A stretch of 64,000 nucleotides of DNA from Mariannaea sp. PMI_226 (Eukaryota; Ascomycota; Sordariomycetes; Hypocreales; Nectriaceae), in the NCBI GenBank assembly GCA_024336345.1, contig JANFOG010000004.1, positions 372,001-436,000 of the forward strand, read 5' to 3'. Positions 34,690 through 46,643 of this stretch are shown piece after piece. The notes beneath the pieces were generated by a model. The model made no database searches. It was not told where the DNA came from and saw only the letters and a program-made list of their open reading frames with translations. Within the stretch, counting starts at the first letter, position 1. Every line of letters starts with the position of its first letter. Position numbers and translations under genes: made by a program.

Positions 34690-36566
34690 TCAGTAGGCAG
34701 TATGAGAGGAATCATACGTATACATTTGCTGCTCCATGGGGCCGCCGCCTGTTGTCACACAAGTGCTATCCGGGGGAGGATTCGGGATTTCACCTTGTCC
34801 GTACGGACCTGGGAAGGACTGATCCTGCATATAGGCAGCGTCCATCATGTCAGTGTCCCCCATCTCCATGTCTTGCTCGGGGATGCTGCTTGCCATGGAT
34901 CGCAGGCTCCGGAGATCTTCAGCAATGATCCCACCATTGGACTGAGGCATCATGGCAAACTGCTGTTGCTGCTGCTGTTGCTGCTGCCGTGGGTCGAACA
35001 TGGTTGGCATATTGGGATATCTGAAATGGGGCGGCATTGATCCCTGGGGAGCACCGTTGGCAGGCATTGTATGTCGTGGTGGGCGAGCGGAGCGTCCAGA
35101 ACGAACTGGGCCGGGGCGAGGGACATAAACCCGACGTTGAGAGGCAATGTACGCAGCCAGGTCGGGATTAGCTCGAGAAATACGGAACTGATACTGATCG
35201 GGATCGGGAGCTGGAGCTGATGGTGGGAGTGGTGGTGCTCTAGATTTATGACCGGGAATCGGCTGGCGACATTGGTCCTTGACCGGGGTAATGAAGTCTT
35301 CACGATACCCCTGGATACTGGAGGGTTCCGAACCAAGGGCAATAGCATACTGGACCATAAGCTGCAAGTCACCGAGATGCCTCGTCTCAAGTCGTTTCCT
35401 AAGGATCACGCTAGACTGTGGATGCCATTGCAACTGATTCCTTTCTTCCTCTGGCCAGACTGAGTTTGCCCACGCATTCAACAAGCCATTCTGCCGCAGG
35501 AGATTTCTCATCCTTGCCGAGTATGTCCATTCACTGGTTGGAGCACCCTCATCAAAGTGTTTCACGACATGACTAACATACTCCTTGAAGGTCGAGTCGG
35601 CGTCATCGTCGCTGGGAGACTCGAAAACAGAATTGCAGGATTCAAAACCGCACGCAAAGACGGTCTGGGGACACAGGTTAACTTTGGCTTCGTCAAGAAT
35701 CATCCGGGAACCGCTGTGGGCTTGCTTCAAATGGGTCTTGTACGCAGTCTGCCAGTCAAAGGCCATTGTGCAGCCACGGTGGCGGCAGAACCATTGAGCA
35801 TTCATATTATGGAAATCCTCAATGTGGCGTTTCAAATCATTCTTTCGAGTGCACGTCTTCTGAATGTCCTCTTCACGGCAGAATCCACAGGTGAAGGAGC
35901 CTTTTTGCTTCGGGGTTGGGGTGGGCGCAGTATCTCCCGAGGTGGTGATGGATGAGGCATCGTCTTCTCGTGTGGTTGAGGATGACTTGATGGATGAAGC
36001 AGATCTGATGGATGTAGCGGATCTGACGGAAGCAGCAGATGACTGGGACCTGCGACCAAGCAACTTTGCTGTTCGGGCAGAAACGTTGGAAATGATGCTA
36101 CCGGTCACAGAAGAGGAGTCGGACGAAAAGGTTCGTATGCTTGCACCATCAAAGATGCTGGCAGCGTCTTCGGATTTGACTGATGATGAGAAGGTACTCG
36201 AAGAGATGACTGATGCGCCGTCATGTTCTGCACGAGATGGAAAATGTTATTAGTCCAGGGCGCTTTTAGTGATCAAGAGAGGCCCAGTAGAGAACGAACA
36301 GTATGATTTGTCTTCTTTTTCTTCTTCTTCATTTTGGTTTATACAAGACCGGACCAATTGAACATGTTGTGGTAAAGATCCATAACAAGAGAAAGGTACT
36401 CACGGGCTACGGCAGGCGAGGAAGCCTCTTCTTCCATCAGGGCTGCGATACCTTCACGGCCATACCGTCTCATTAAATGACGAAGTAGCTGGCGATCCAG
36501 GTCATCATTGCCTGACATGTTTGGCTGCTGCGGCGAGCCTTCTTCAGCCCACGACTCGGGAGCCAT
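34690..36566 (-). CDS. C2H2 zinc-finger protein, paralogue B (two exons)
   Basis: Exon 1 is 36566-36404 and exon 2 is 36227-34690; the 176-bp intron (GTGAGT, GTGCAG) joins in phase 1, giving 566 residues. The N-terminal motif ends LMRRYG (31-36), as in paralogue A. A Ser-rich linker precedes two fingers with exactly the spacing of A: C168-x2-C171-x17-H189-x4-H194 and C202-x4-C207-x12-H220-x4-H225. Shared segments include LCPQTVFACGFESC, HVVKHFDEG, WPEEERNQLQW and RHLGDLQLMVQYAIALG. The tail has basic Arg/Pro segments and a poly-Gln run (CAG/CAA, about 34961-34986). It is likely a nuclear regulator, target unknown. It lies on the same strand as A, 13 kb away. Confidence 0.85.
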
Positions 36567-38161
36567 GGTGGGAGGGAGGGGATGATCAAGTCAAGAAAGG
36601 TGGTGGAGCCCAGGAAAGCAGTATGTACCCCCCCAAATCCTGGGGATGGGTAAATGTTATTGGGAGTCCAGGTCTCCGAATCGTCTCTGGTTAAGCCGAA
36701 TGGCAATTGGGGAGCAGAAGCGGCTGAATGTACTGCTGGCAGATTGCGAATCAAGATTGGGGTGTAGCTTAACAGACGACGAAGGGGAGAGAGAGCTGGT
36801 GGGTGTGCTACAGCATGGAGGTTTGGGGGAAGGCCACTGTTGTAGGAACGGATGAGAGGGCGGTGGAGGGGATGTGATGTGGCGTCTGGAATAATATTTC
36901 AAGTGCGAGAGAGGAAATGGAAGAAAGGAAGAGTGAGTTGCTGGCGCCAGAAAGAAGCGGAACGCCAACAGGAGGGCTCTGTGAATAAGCAATAAGGCAA
37001 AGGCCAAGCCAAACGAGGCGAAGCGCTGGCAGTGAAGTTGGGGAGGAGGGCTGCCGGGAAGTTCAGATGCCCAAAAGTCAGATGCAAGCCAAAAAGCGAG
37101 AAAGCCGTGGGCCCGTCAGACAAGAAAACCAAAATCTCTGGTCAAAAGGGACAGGGACAGAGCGGGAGCAAGGCAGGGGGGGAATTGATAGCGGCGAACG
37201 AGGGCAAGCTCAGAGATAGCGGTACGCGACGCGAGAGGACACACTCTGGGGTAACAGATATGAGTGGGCATCCATCCACCCAAGGATCTTCGAGGGCGTG
37301 GTCCAGGGCAGGCTGGCGTGGGCGAACAAGGAGCCGGAGCAGGGTGTTCGAACAGCTAAGAGGGGGTGGGAGGGTGTGCGGCGTTGTGTGACCGACCCGT
37401 GTGTGTGTGAGTGTTGTGAGTGTGTTAGAGCGAGGGTAAGGTGCTGCACATCCGTTTGGTAAGGATGGATCTGGGGTGGGATGGAGAGAAATGCCGGATG
37501 AAGGTGAGTGACGTTTTTTTATAGTGTCATAAGAAACACCAGTATGGGATGACGGGCCTCGAAGCACCCGGGACCTGGGCAGTCTAATGAGGCATGAGGT
37601 ACTCAATAGCTGCTACTGCGATGTACCGCACAGAGCAAGGTACCTAGGTAAGGCAGGTAGGCATTTGGTGTTGTACACTGTATGGCCGAGATTAGGCTTG
37701 TGGGTGAACGGGAGTAACTGCGGGGTTTGGCTATCTTGGGAGACCCATCAATTAGGATTGATTAGCTACCATTATGTGGTAGAAGAATACAGACGTGAAA
37801 AGTGAAGAAGCTAAGTGTATGCAACAGGTTTCCAAGTATATGAGCATCACCATAAAATCCATGTTTTATTTATCCTTGTGGAATGGGTTGACCAAAAAGG
37901 AGAGGCGAGATGGGAAGGTCTGGTTAGAAGGCGATGTGATGGGAGGTGAGTGTACAGCCAGGTAGCGGAGCTACAGAGTCAAGTGTACTACATTAGAGCT
38001 TGGCTGTTTGAGGCTCGGGGAGATGGAGAAGAGAGGGGAGTAGATTGTGAATGGGGAAGATGGAGGCGGGTGAGGAGAATTGGGCTCTGAGTACTCAGTA
38101 GGTGGAGAAGGAAGCCGACAACCGTGGCCGAGGACAAAAGATAGAGATATGGAGACGCTTT

Positions 38162-38179
38162 GGGGGGGGGGGGGGGGGG
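38162..38179. repeat. Poly-G tract, 18 bp
   Basis: Uninterrupted run of G on the + strand in intergenic DNA; its length may be unreliable for sequencing reasons. Confidence 0.9.
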
Positions 38180-38815
38180 TTGAGAGATTCCAGTACCGTC
38201 GGGTACTAACGAGTACCAGCAGTCGGGTGAGTAATGCAGGCTGAAAAGGGCCAAACCAAATGTATTGTCGTGTCCCTCCCTGTGCAGGCTTGAGTAGGGG
38301 TTGTGGAGAAAGGTTGGGTCGGGAGAAACGATGACGGGATAAAATGTGTCGTTCGTCCCGATGACTCGGAAGCCAAGTGCGGGTGACGACGGGGAGCTCC
38401 CAGGAGGGTTAGCAGGCACAGTCCAGTGAGCCGTGGGCCTGGTCACAATAATGGTACCGCCCTATTGACTGTTGAGAGTTGTGGTGATGGGATGTGGATG
38501 ATTGAACGAGTGAAGGTACACATGGTTGCCGATAGAAGAGTGAAATGAGAGAAGGGAAGCTACCCATCTACTTATTAGTCAGGTATCTACCTACCTAATG
38601 TCCATATCTCGACCGGCAGGTGCCTCAATGAGCTCGACAGTCGTCGTCATAGAAAAAGGAGGAGCACGTAGCGGACGCGGAATCCGTTTCTGTCTTCTGT
38701 ATCCGAACTCTGCTGCTGAGCTGTTGATAGCTATACAGTAACAACGCAAAAGTCTTCTTCCACCACACAGTGTGCCACCCTAAACCTCAAATATTCACCA
38801 TAAGAACTCCTGAAT

Positions 38816-39190
38816 AAATCTACCACCTACTTATATATGAATAAGAATATATATATATATGATAATTAAGTAGTGTTTTATTAAATATCTTAAGTTTTTT
38901 AATTGTTCTTCTTTTTTAAAGATACTAAAAAGTAATATTCAAATTACCAAAATTAAGAAATCTCAATTCCTCTCTATAAAATAGTAAGATTAATACCGTA
39001 TTTCCCCTATAACTCTACTATAAGGAATGTAACTAATTTTTATATTTTTTGAGCGTTTATAATTTTCTAATTTAAGGATATAAAAATAAAATAAAAATAA
39101 AAATAGTAAATATTAATATTATTTTATTAAATTCTAATCTTTTATCTGGAAAATAAAGGTGTTTTGATTTATGAGATATTTTTGAAAGTT
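38816..39190. other. AT-rich island, possible decayed repeat
   Basis: About 370 bp of very AT-rich sequence with TA runs, oligo-A/T and few C or G, sharply different from both flanks. This is the look of a repeat-induced-point-mutation (RIP) relic in Sordariomycetes, but no transposon end or protein trace can be read. Confidence 0.5.
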
Positions 39191-40360
39191 GTGAGTTAAT
39201 GCGGTTACTGTGTGGGTGGAAGAAGACTTTTGTGTATGTACTGTACTGAGCTCACTGGGGATTTGTCCATTCATTGAGGGTCAGTGGAGAGCCGAAGAAA
39301 AGTCGGGACACTGGACCGTAGCCTATTTTTTTAATCATCCACGTACCCTCTCTCAGTGGATCTGCAATCGATGGCAATGCCGAGCATCGGGAACTTCCTT
39401 TGGCGCCTCTGATATCTTTCAAGGAAAAAAGAAAAAAAGAAGTGAGAGGTCATTTCAATCACCCAATTATTTCTTCTTTTTTGGTGGTATTCCTCTGCCA
39501 CTGCCAGTACAACTCCCACGATTCAGCAAGCAACCCAAGCAAGCAACCCTGCCCTGCTGTTGGTTTCCTCGATGGCGAAGCCAGTGCTCACCCTTGTTGT
39601 GGCAGACATGTGTCAGCCCCATCGCTGTAAGCAAATCACATCAGCATCATCTTTCAGCTCTGATGGGGACAAACAATATTATACCTACAGCCCGAGACTG
39701 GGGTTTCGGCCTGCGAACTATACATGTAGCTTATATTTATCTGAAATTTAAAACAAACAACAATCTAAAGATGTATAATTGAACCTCTCATCTGGGCATG
39801 ACAAAACAACCCAGGTTAATAAGAGCGCCATGCGCGGGAGACTTGAACTTGCTAGCTGGCCCAGTTTAGGTCCTCACTGATATAGGTACATAGTCTACCT
39901 AGGCAATTACGGTCCGTTTAAGCACTTTTCACGGCAAAGCGGCAAATCCAAGGTGCCTCCGTAAGGATTCATCTCCCGCTATCTGTTAACTCTTACTCTG
40001 TGCCATTACACAGGGCACTACCATGGAAGTTCAGATTGCCTCGAGTACCCCAGTACGTCTGTGTGGTATCAAAGGTACCTACCTGCCAGCTGAAGGATGC
40101 GGTAGACAAATACAGCGGTATCATCCATGTGAACTGTACGAGAAAAAAAAAAAAAAGTAAAGAAAAGGCCCGAAGGTCTTTGATAACAGTTGATCTGCTT
40201 GTGTTGAGAGAAATACGAGCATGTATCGACTCGACTGACTTATTACATATAGCGAACTACAAAATGTACATGTTCCGCTTTCTTTTTACCATCTGGTACA
40301 CATGTGCATCTTATTTATGATTGAACCGTCTGCTGGTTTGGGGTTGAGGCCATCTGCAGG

Positions 40361-40391
40361 TCTCAGTGGGCTCTCAGTGGGCTCTCAGTGG
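40361..40391. repeat. Three tandem copies of an 11-bp unit
   Basis: TCTCAGTGGGC occurs at 40361 and 40372, and a third copy at 40383 diverges at its end. No role assigned. Confidence 0.9.
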
Positions 40392-40451
40392 ACCATGACT
40401 TTTTCAATCTGTACTTGGAGGGGGGTACACAGTAGAAGTGGGCTATGCACG

Positions 40452-40465
40452 CCCCCCCCCCCCCC
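40452..40465. repeat. Poly-C tract, 14 bp
   Basis: Uninterrupted run of C followed by GGG on the + strand in intergenic DNA. Confidence 0.9.
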
Positions 40466-43400
40466 GGGTACTACCCGTAGCAGGAGCAGCCCCCCCATCC
40501 GTCCACTACAGGAGCCTGAATTATCGACTGGCATTTACTTATGTGAATTCATCTCGTGATGCCATCTCCAATCAACCTCAAAAACGCGTCCTGCCTACAC
40601 TTTTCTTTTTCGGCACGGACCAGCGAGCTACCTGAGCATAGAACAGAGCCAGAGATTACAGTCAGTCCTCCAAGGCGCTCAGAGAGCCTCTATTCGTAGT
40701 GACGGTAATTATGATTTGGAGTGTGGACAGCGGGCCGCGAACACACAGACGTTGTTTATTTGAAGAGTTTATACAACAGGTAAACGCTTGTCGATAAAGT
40801 TTGCCTCAAGAATACGGCGCTTATGAGACTTACGCCTGTCCTCTTTGTAACAGGCTGACGAAAATTTGGTGTTTTTTTTGTAAATAAAATAAATAGGTAA
40901 CGAAGGGAACACGGACGGACCCTTTGCTCGTGGGGGGTGGCTTCGTGTCCTTGTCCGAGACTCGCAATCCAGGGGGGAAAGTGAGTGATCTTCAATCACC
41001 AAAAAAAAAGAAAGGTGAGACAGAGACAGGCGGACAGAAAATTCTTTTTTGTTGGCGAGAAAAGTTGGGTTCACTCTGCCCATTTCGAGAAATGATGATG
41101 GACAGGCCGGGAATTGGTAAATTCCGGTTTTGCGTGAATCGGCATAACCATGCTGCTCTCTCTACGATTCATAATTATGACTTGCAGCCATTCGCTGTTG
41201 GGTGACCGGACGCTGTCCAGTAGATAACGTATCGTACCCAATAGATGACCGCAAAAGTCTAGGCCACACATACGGTACATCTACACACACACACATCACA
41301 TCAAACAGGGGATTCACACCATCTGCTATGTCCTTGTCCTCTGTGCCCAATCAACCAAACAGCTTTTTGTGTAACAGAGTATTCATACCACAGTACGGAT
41401 TATAACACTGATGGAAAGCTGTTCCAGGCATCAGAGTACGTAGCAACCTACGCCTTGACTATTTAATACTTGGGTTGACGGAGCATGTCCCAGAAGCCAG
41501 AGTCTCGCAGGAGTTTGGAGGGCCGAGGGCGAAACAATTCATGTCTTTGGTCATGTCCTTTTTTATGATTCGGCCATTGAACAAACTCACTCGCTCACTC
41601 CGTCACTCACTCGTTCGCTCACAAAGATGGCTCAGCAGAGGTTCTGATAAATCCCACCATCTGCATTGAATCAGGCTTAGCGCTATCTCGCGCTTGCTGC
41701 GGTCTTCATGATTCAGGACTTATTCCTGGCCCCCATAACTGGCAGCTGAGTAACTAGTTATAAAGAATCCGGTCGGCGAAAGGATATCACGGCGAGAGCT
41801 GTCGCTGTCGCGGAAGTTATATTTAGGAGTCCGGGTATGATGATGGTTGCGTCGATTACTTCATGCAGTTGGAGTAGTTACCTGCTCTACGCTCACTGCC
41901 TGTTGAACATTTATGACTCTCAATGATTTGGGATTACAAGAAGAAGAAAAAAAGGAAAAAAAAAAAAAAGAGAAGAAGAGCTTCGGGTTACAATAATAAC
42001 TCCAGCATGCCAATACCTACTCTGACGTGGGAATGGATTGAGCTTCGTTCTTGATCGATACCAAAGCTTGTGTTGCCCTCCTCCAACATCTGCAAATGGC
42101 CGAGCTCAAGTATCTCTCTTACAAAAAACCAAATTGCCATAAACAGAAAAAAGAAAAATATATTTAAAAAAAGAAAAAAAGAGAAAAAAAAAAAAAAGGA
42201 AAAAGAAAGCAGACCACCTGTTGCTTAGTTAGTTGATCAATCATCCAATATCCAACATCCAACAGCACGTCCACATAATCAACAGGTTTAGTGAAGGAGC
42301 CATATCAACTGCATGCTGCATATTGAACGAATTAACTCAATAAGGCGGCCGACCCACGCATACCATAGCAGGTCTAGCTCAGACGGTTTACGCCATCCAC
42401 GTTCCAAAGGTATTTTATCCACACGCCCCCATGTCTCGGCGCATTATGAATCACTAAAATCGCCATATCAATGATAAGACCGCCTATCTAATCTGTACTG
42501 TACTCTGGTATGTACCAGGCCGCTGTACCTACCTGGAGATTAGTCCTGCTGGGTTGGGCTAGGTACTCTCTGCAAGCAGTACATGCAGGCAGGTACACGT
42601 CCATCCCATCCTATCCCATCCCATACAAATCCCAATCCCATACCCATACCCATCTCCAGAGATATCGGCGAGATATCGACGTCGACGCCACCACGCCGTA
42701 ATAGGCGAAGACTGGCTGGCTGAAGGGTGCTTTGTTTGCTCCGTCAGGGCTCCGTCAGGGCCTGTGCAACACAAACCTCGTGCTGCAATTCGTTCAAGGG
42801 CTCCAGGTTGTGATTCCAGAATCATGCCATTGTTCCCGCCGCCCATTGCTATTATCACCACCTGAACATCCCATGTACCATGACTCTGTGCGCCATCTTC
42901 TCACCCATCTAGCTCTTGTCTTGTATGTATCTACCCCATTTAATCCCCCGTATTTTTATTATTATTATTTTTTGCAAAAATGCACAGCAGACTACCTACT
43001 ACTGTACGTAAGTGTAGCACATGAAAAACCCTGGACCGCCTACCAGCCAGCCTATCACTATAAATAAATTACACCCTACCCATTCTTGAAATCCTGCCTG
43101 ATCAGTGACCACACTTGCATGTATCCAAGTATCCCCTCTCTTATCGTCACTGCACAGTACCTACAGTACACAGATGGTGCCGGCCTGCAACTCACATTGC
43201 CATTAACCCTGTTGTTGGTCAGTCTCCTTGATTGGTCCAACCCAAGCTGGTTTTGGCTCCAAGCCTCAACCCTGCCAGGCTCAGGTCCGAAACCAGCTGC
43301 ACCCCCAACTACGTACTTTGGAATAAATGGTAGCCAACCTTTCCTCTTTGTTTTATTTATTATACCATAGTACTCGCAACCTATGACTTGAAACGCTGAC

Positions 43401-44450
43401 ACATGAAATCCCATCCTCAATGGCAAGAATGCCGCTTCACCCCCCCATCCCTTCCCCCCCCCTCCCTCTCCTTTGGTTTCCCATCGCTTGGACATTCAAA
43501 CTGCAACCCATCAAAAGAACCAGTCTCGCTGCATCCATTGGCGGCCTGTAATTCGTCATTTGGGACCTGGATCATGTTTTTTTTTTTCCTGCTGGGTGTT
43601 AGTCCTCACGTAATAAACCTTCCTGGGACAGGACATCTTTGCATAGGTAGGGTTGGGTGTGACCGTTGACGCCACCAGAAGAGAGCAGTGAGAGAAGAGA
43701 CACTTTGCTTTTAAAAATGATGACTGCCGACCCTGCCGCATCATTCAAATAGGAAAGAATTTGGTCCAACTTGGGCCAGTGATGATCCCCCTTTGCGAAG
43801 ATTGGACGAAAGTTACGTGTATTTGGAATGATTTAGTATGGTGCTTTGTATTTGAAACTGTTACTGAATCGATGTCACCAACCTTGGATAGTGCTTGCGC
43901 GAAGAGACGTGTAATCCCTTTTGCTATTGGTATATGTGATTTATCGACCTATTATTAACATTGTTACCATGCTGACTTTCTTCTAAAAGCCACCTTTGTT
44001 AGAATATGGCATCTGAATTTCCAACTCATCGCCCTCCCTTCCCCGGGTCTACATTCAGTTGGCCCAACCACGATGACGGTACTCGGATCGGATCCAAGTG
44101 GATTGGCGGCTTGTAAAAGGTCGTAGACAACCAACTACTTTCTGTGACATCAAGGCAGATTTATGAGGAATACAAACAGCTGGGTAGCATGAGTTGCAAG
44201 TACAAGGGTCATTGCTTTAGTATCCGTAATATGTATTGAAACAAATGCCCATCTAAAATGCTACATCAAAGCCGTGGTGAGGTATCATTGAGACTACCCT
44301 CAACGGAACCCACCAGTCTTGATTTGATACTCACACTCTTGAAGCTATCATTGCCATTCAGAGCTTCAAGAGTCCCTTGCTACAAACATGCCCAACCCAT
44401 CTTCGAACCGTTGCTGACTTCGTGAAGAAATCATAGGGAGACAGGTTGCG

Positions 44451-45885
44451 CTACATGGGTTTGGCCTCGGAATGCCATCCTCGCCAAAGCTTCAGCGCCT
44501 TCATCCCGAAGCCCAGCTGCTCGTCCTCCTTCTCCCAAGCACCGCCGTCTTCCTCAGACTCCTCTGAACCAATTTCAATCTCGTCATTGTCATTACCCTC
44601 ACCATCACCACTTTCATCCTCTTCTCCTTCACTTTCCGTCTGCTTATCCTCAAGAACTCTCTTGACAGACAACAGCAGCGATTCCCCGATCAGGGTTTTA
44701 TTTACCCTGTCCTCCTTCACCATGTTCTCAATCAGCTCCTTCTCTTGTCTGTCCAGTTCCTCCCTCTGTCGTCTGATGCCCTCCAATTTTGTTCTTGTGT
44801 CCTTCTCGAGGAAGTTTTTGCTGAATTCCATAGCTGTGGTGTTACCGTCTACTTCGACTTGGAGGTGTCGTAACTGCCTGGCTCGGTGGTCATCCTTCAG
44901 CGCAGTTGCGAGCTCAAAGGCGTGCTGAAGAAGCTGGCTAACCGCTCGTGCCGTTTTAGGAAGCCGATGCACGGCTGCGTGTCGAAGTTGGTGAACGTTG
45001 CTGAGCAGCCCCCTCAATGAAGATCCAGATAGTTCCACAGCGCAGGCAGGAATGTCTTGTAGATGTGTATGGCCGAGGATACTCGTCCACTCGGTCAGTT
45101 CAACGGCAGCTGGGCAATCCCACTCATACATTTGAAAGATGTCTGGCAGCCACTTTTGGGCAAAATCGAAGCAACAGTCCTCGAGGATCTGCTGTGAGAC
45201 GGTGAGCAGCAAGTGCTGCGTCTTGTATGGCAGGTAAGACGGATATAGCGACGGAACAACAGGGAGTTCTGGATCACGGAGTGTATTGGGAGGGAGGCCT
45301 ATTGCTCATTTAGTTACTGAGTCTGAACGGGACAATGTGGTTGGGCATGTATGTCTAAAACATACCAGTGTGAGTCCTCGACTGATGATCTCCATCCGCG
45401 GGCTGTTGTGAAGAGACAGCTGAGACTAAAGGATTCGCAGCAAGTGAGTCGTTTTGAAGTGGACTTTCCCCTGGTGTTGAAATCTCTTGTACTGCCAGAA
45501 CTATCTCCGGCGCAACGACCTCTGCCACCAACCCCATCTCGTTATTAGATTGCCTCTGCTCCAGCCCGACCTGTGTTGATGACCCAGCTTCCACTTCGGG
45601 CATTTCCCTCTCGGTAACCTGGTGCTGCGAGGTTGCAAACAAGTCCGGGAAAACCTCCATGGCGCGTAGTGGAGATTCAAATACGTGGTCCTTCAGAAGC
45701 TGCAACACAATGCCTACCAGCTTGTCCTGTCCGAACTCGCTGAGTAGGGGCTGTAAGGAGGTTTTGTTATTGCGGACTCGCAGGAGAACTTTGCGTTTAT
45801 GCCGAATGCGAGAATCAGGGCCACTAAAAATGGCCTTGGTAGAAAGGTAGACGCGCTGGCGGGCAGAGGCAGAGGCCTTCTTCAT
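44451..45885 (-). CDS. Uncharacterised fungal protein with acidic C-terminus (two exons)
   Basis: Exon 1 is 45885-45366 and exon 2 is 45298-44451; the 67-bp intron (GTATGT, GCAATAG) joins in phase 1, giving 455 residues. I do not recognise the family. The N-terminus is strongly basic (KK, RIRHKRKVLLRVR), then a low-complexity linker, then a conserved-looking core from about 180 (YPSYLPYKTQHLLLTVSQQI, WLPDIFQMYEWDCPAAVELTEW). A helical Glu/Lys/Arg-rich segment (EGIRRQREELDRQEKELIEN) may form a coiled coil. The end is very acidic (Glu/Asp runs with Ser and Gly). There is no signal peptide or membrane helix, so an intracellular, perhaps nuclear, protein is the safest guess. It reads in the same direction as GAL1, whose stop is 758 bp away. 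Confidence 0.75.
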
Positions 45886-46643
45886 CTTAGGGACCTATAC
45901 TGGTGATCCCTTCGCCTTATTCTTCAGAACAACAGCAGGGTGAGTGATTGCTGACCACAACTTTCAACGGTGGGTGTTTGTGCCCACAGATGGTTATTTT
46001 CTGATTGTTTATATAGGTATTTCCATGAGGGAACAAAAGCCCATCCCAGAAAGAGCGTGACCACACAGCCACCAGCCATCTAACCAACAGCGAGAAGGTC
46101 AGTGGTAGTCGGCCTCCCGCATCATTTGACGCAAATGGCTTTGCACACCGAGACACCAAGAAATTGGGCCCGGGCCGCCCTTGGCCCAGGACTGGAGACC
46201 TCGGGAGCCGGGGGATCGTGCTATAATAAAGTGTATTAAGCGCCCAATAATTCGCAAGCGAACCATGATGGCGACCAACAGGCCCTCTACTTTCCCATGC
46301 ATGTTGGCCTGATGCAGTTTTTCCAGATCCTGCGAGGAGTCTTGAGTCGAGGCTGTGTCCAGGGCTTTTCTAAGCAGCGATACCTTGCCGCAATGCTCCA
46401 AGGCAGAATTGAGCGTCGCAAGCTAGATTCAAGGCATTGATGGCAACTCATCACTTGAGAGAAAGAGGCACTTCGTTTCAACATTGAAATAGATTAAAAA
46501 AAAAACATGTTCATAATAATGCAGATATCTTTCCAGAATTCCATGGCTTCTTATGTATATAGACATCGCTTACCGCCCAAATTGACTCCTCGCAGCCGCC
46601 CAGTCGCGCTCCCTTTTCTATGCTTTCATGACTTTCCCAACGC
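45886..46643. other. Intergenic: upstream of the 455-residue protein and 3' side of GAL1
   Basis: Contains two overlapping minus-strand frames of 65-100 codons without start context or recognisable domains. I see no supported gene. Confidence 0.5.

Larger units (their letters stand above)
36567..44450. other. 8-kb region without credible protein genes
   Basis: Upstream of zinc-finger gene B and downstream of the gene that ends at 44451. The frames present are short and overlap on both strands. It holds a poly-G tract (38162-38179), a poly-C tract (40452-40465), an AT-rich island (38816-39190), an 11-bp tandem repeat (40361-40391) and purine-rich tracts (about 41938-42210). The first kilobase next to 36567 is probably leader or promoter of gene B. 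Confidence 0.6.

Noticed and set aside
44396..44420. T-arm-like word (RC of TTCGAACCG) as a tRNA hint; similar words at 21904, 32369 and 39840
   Set aside because: The flanking bases do not form the five-pair T-stem and no acceptor stem can be drawn.
46099..46484. Two short minus frames between GAL1 and the 455-residue protein
   Set aside because: Overlapping frames without domains; possible leader or trailer sequence only.
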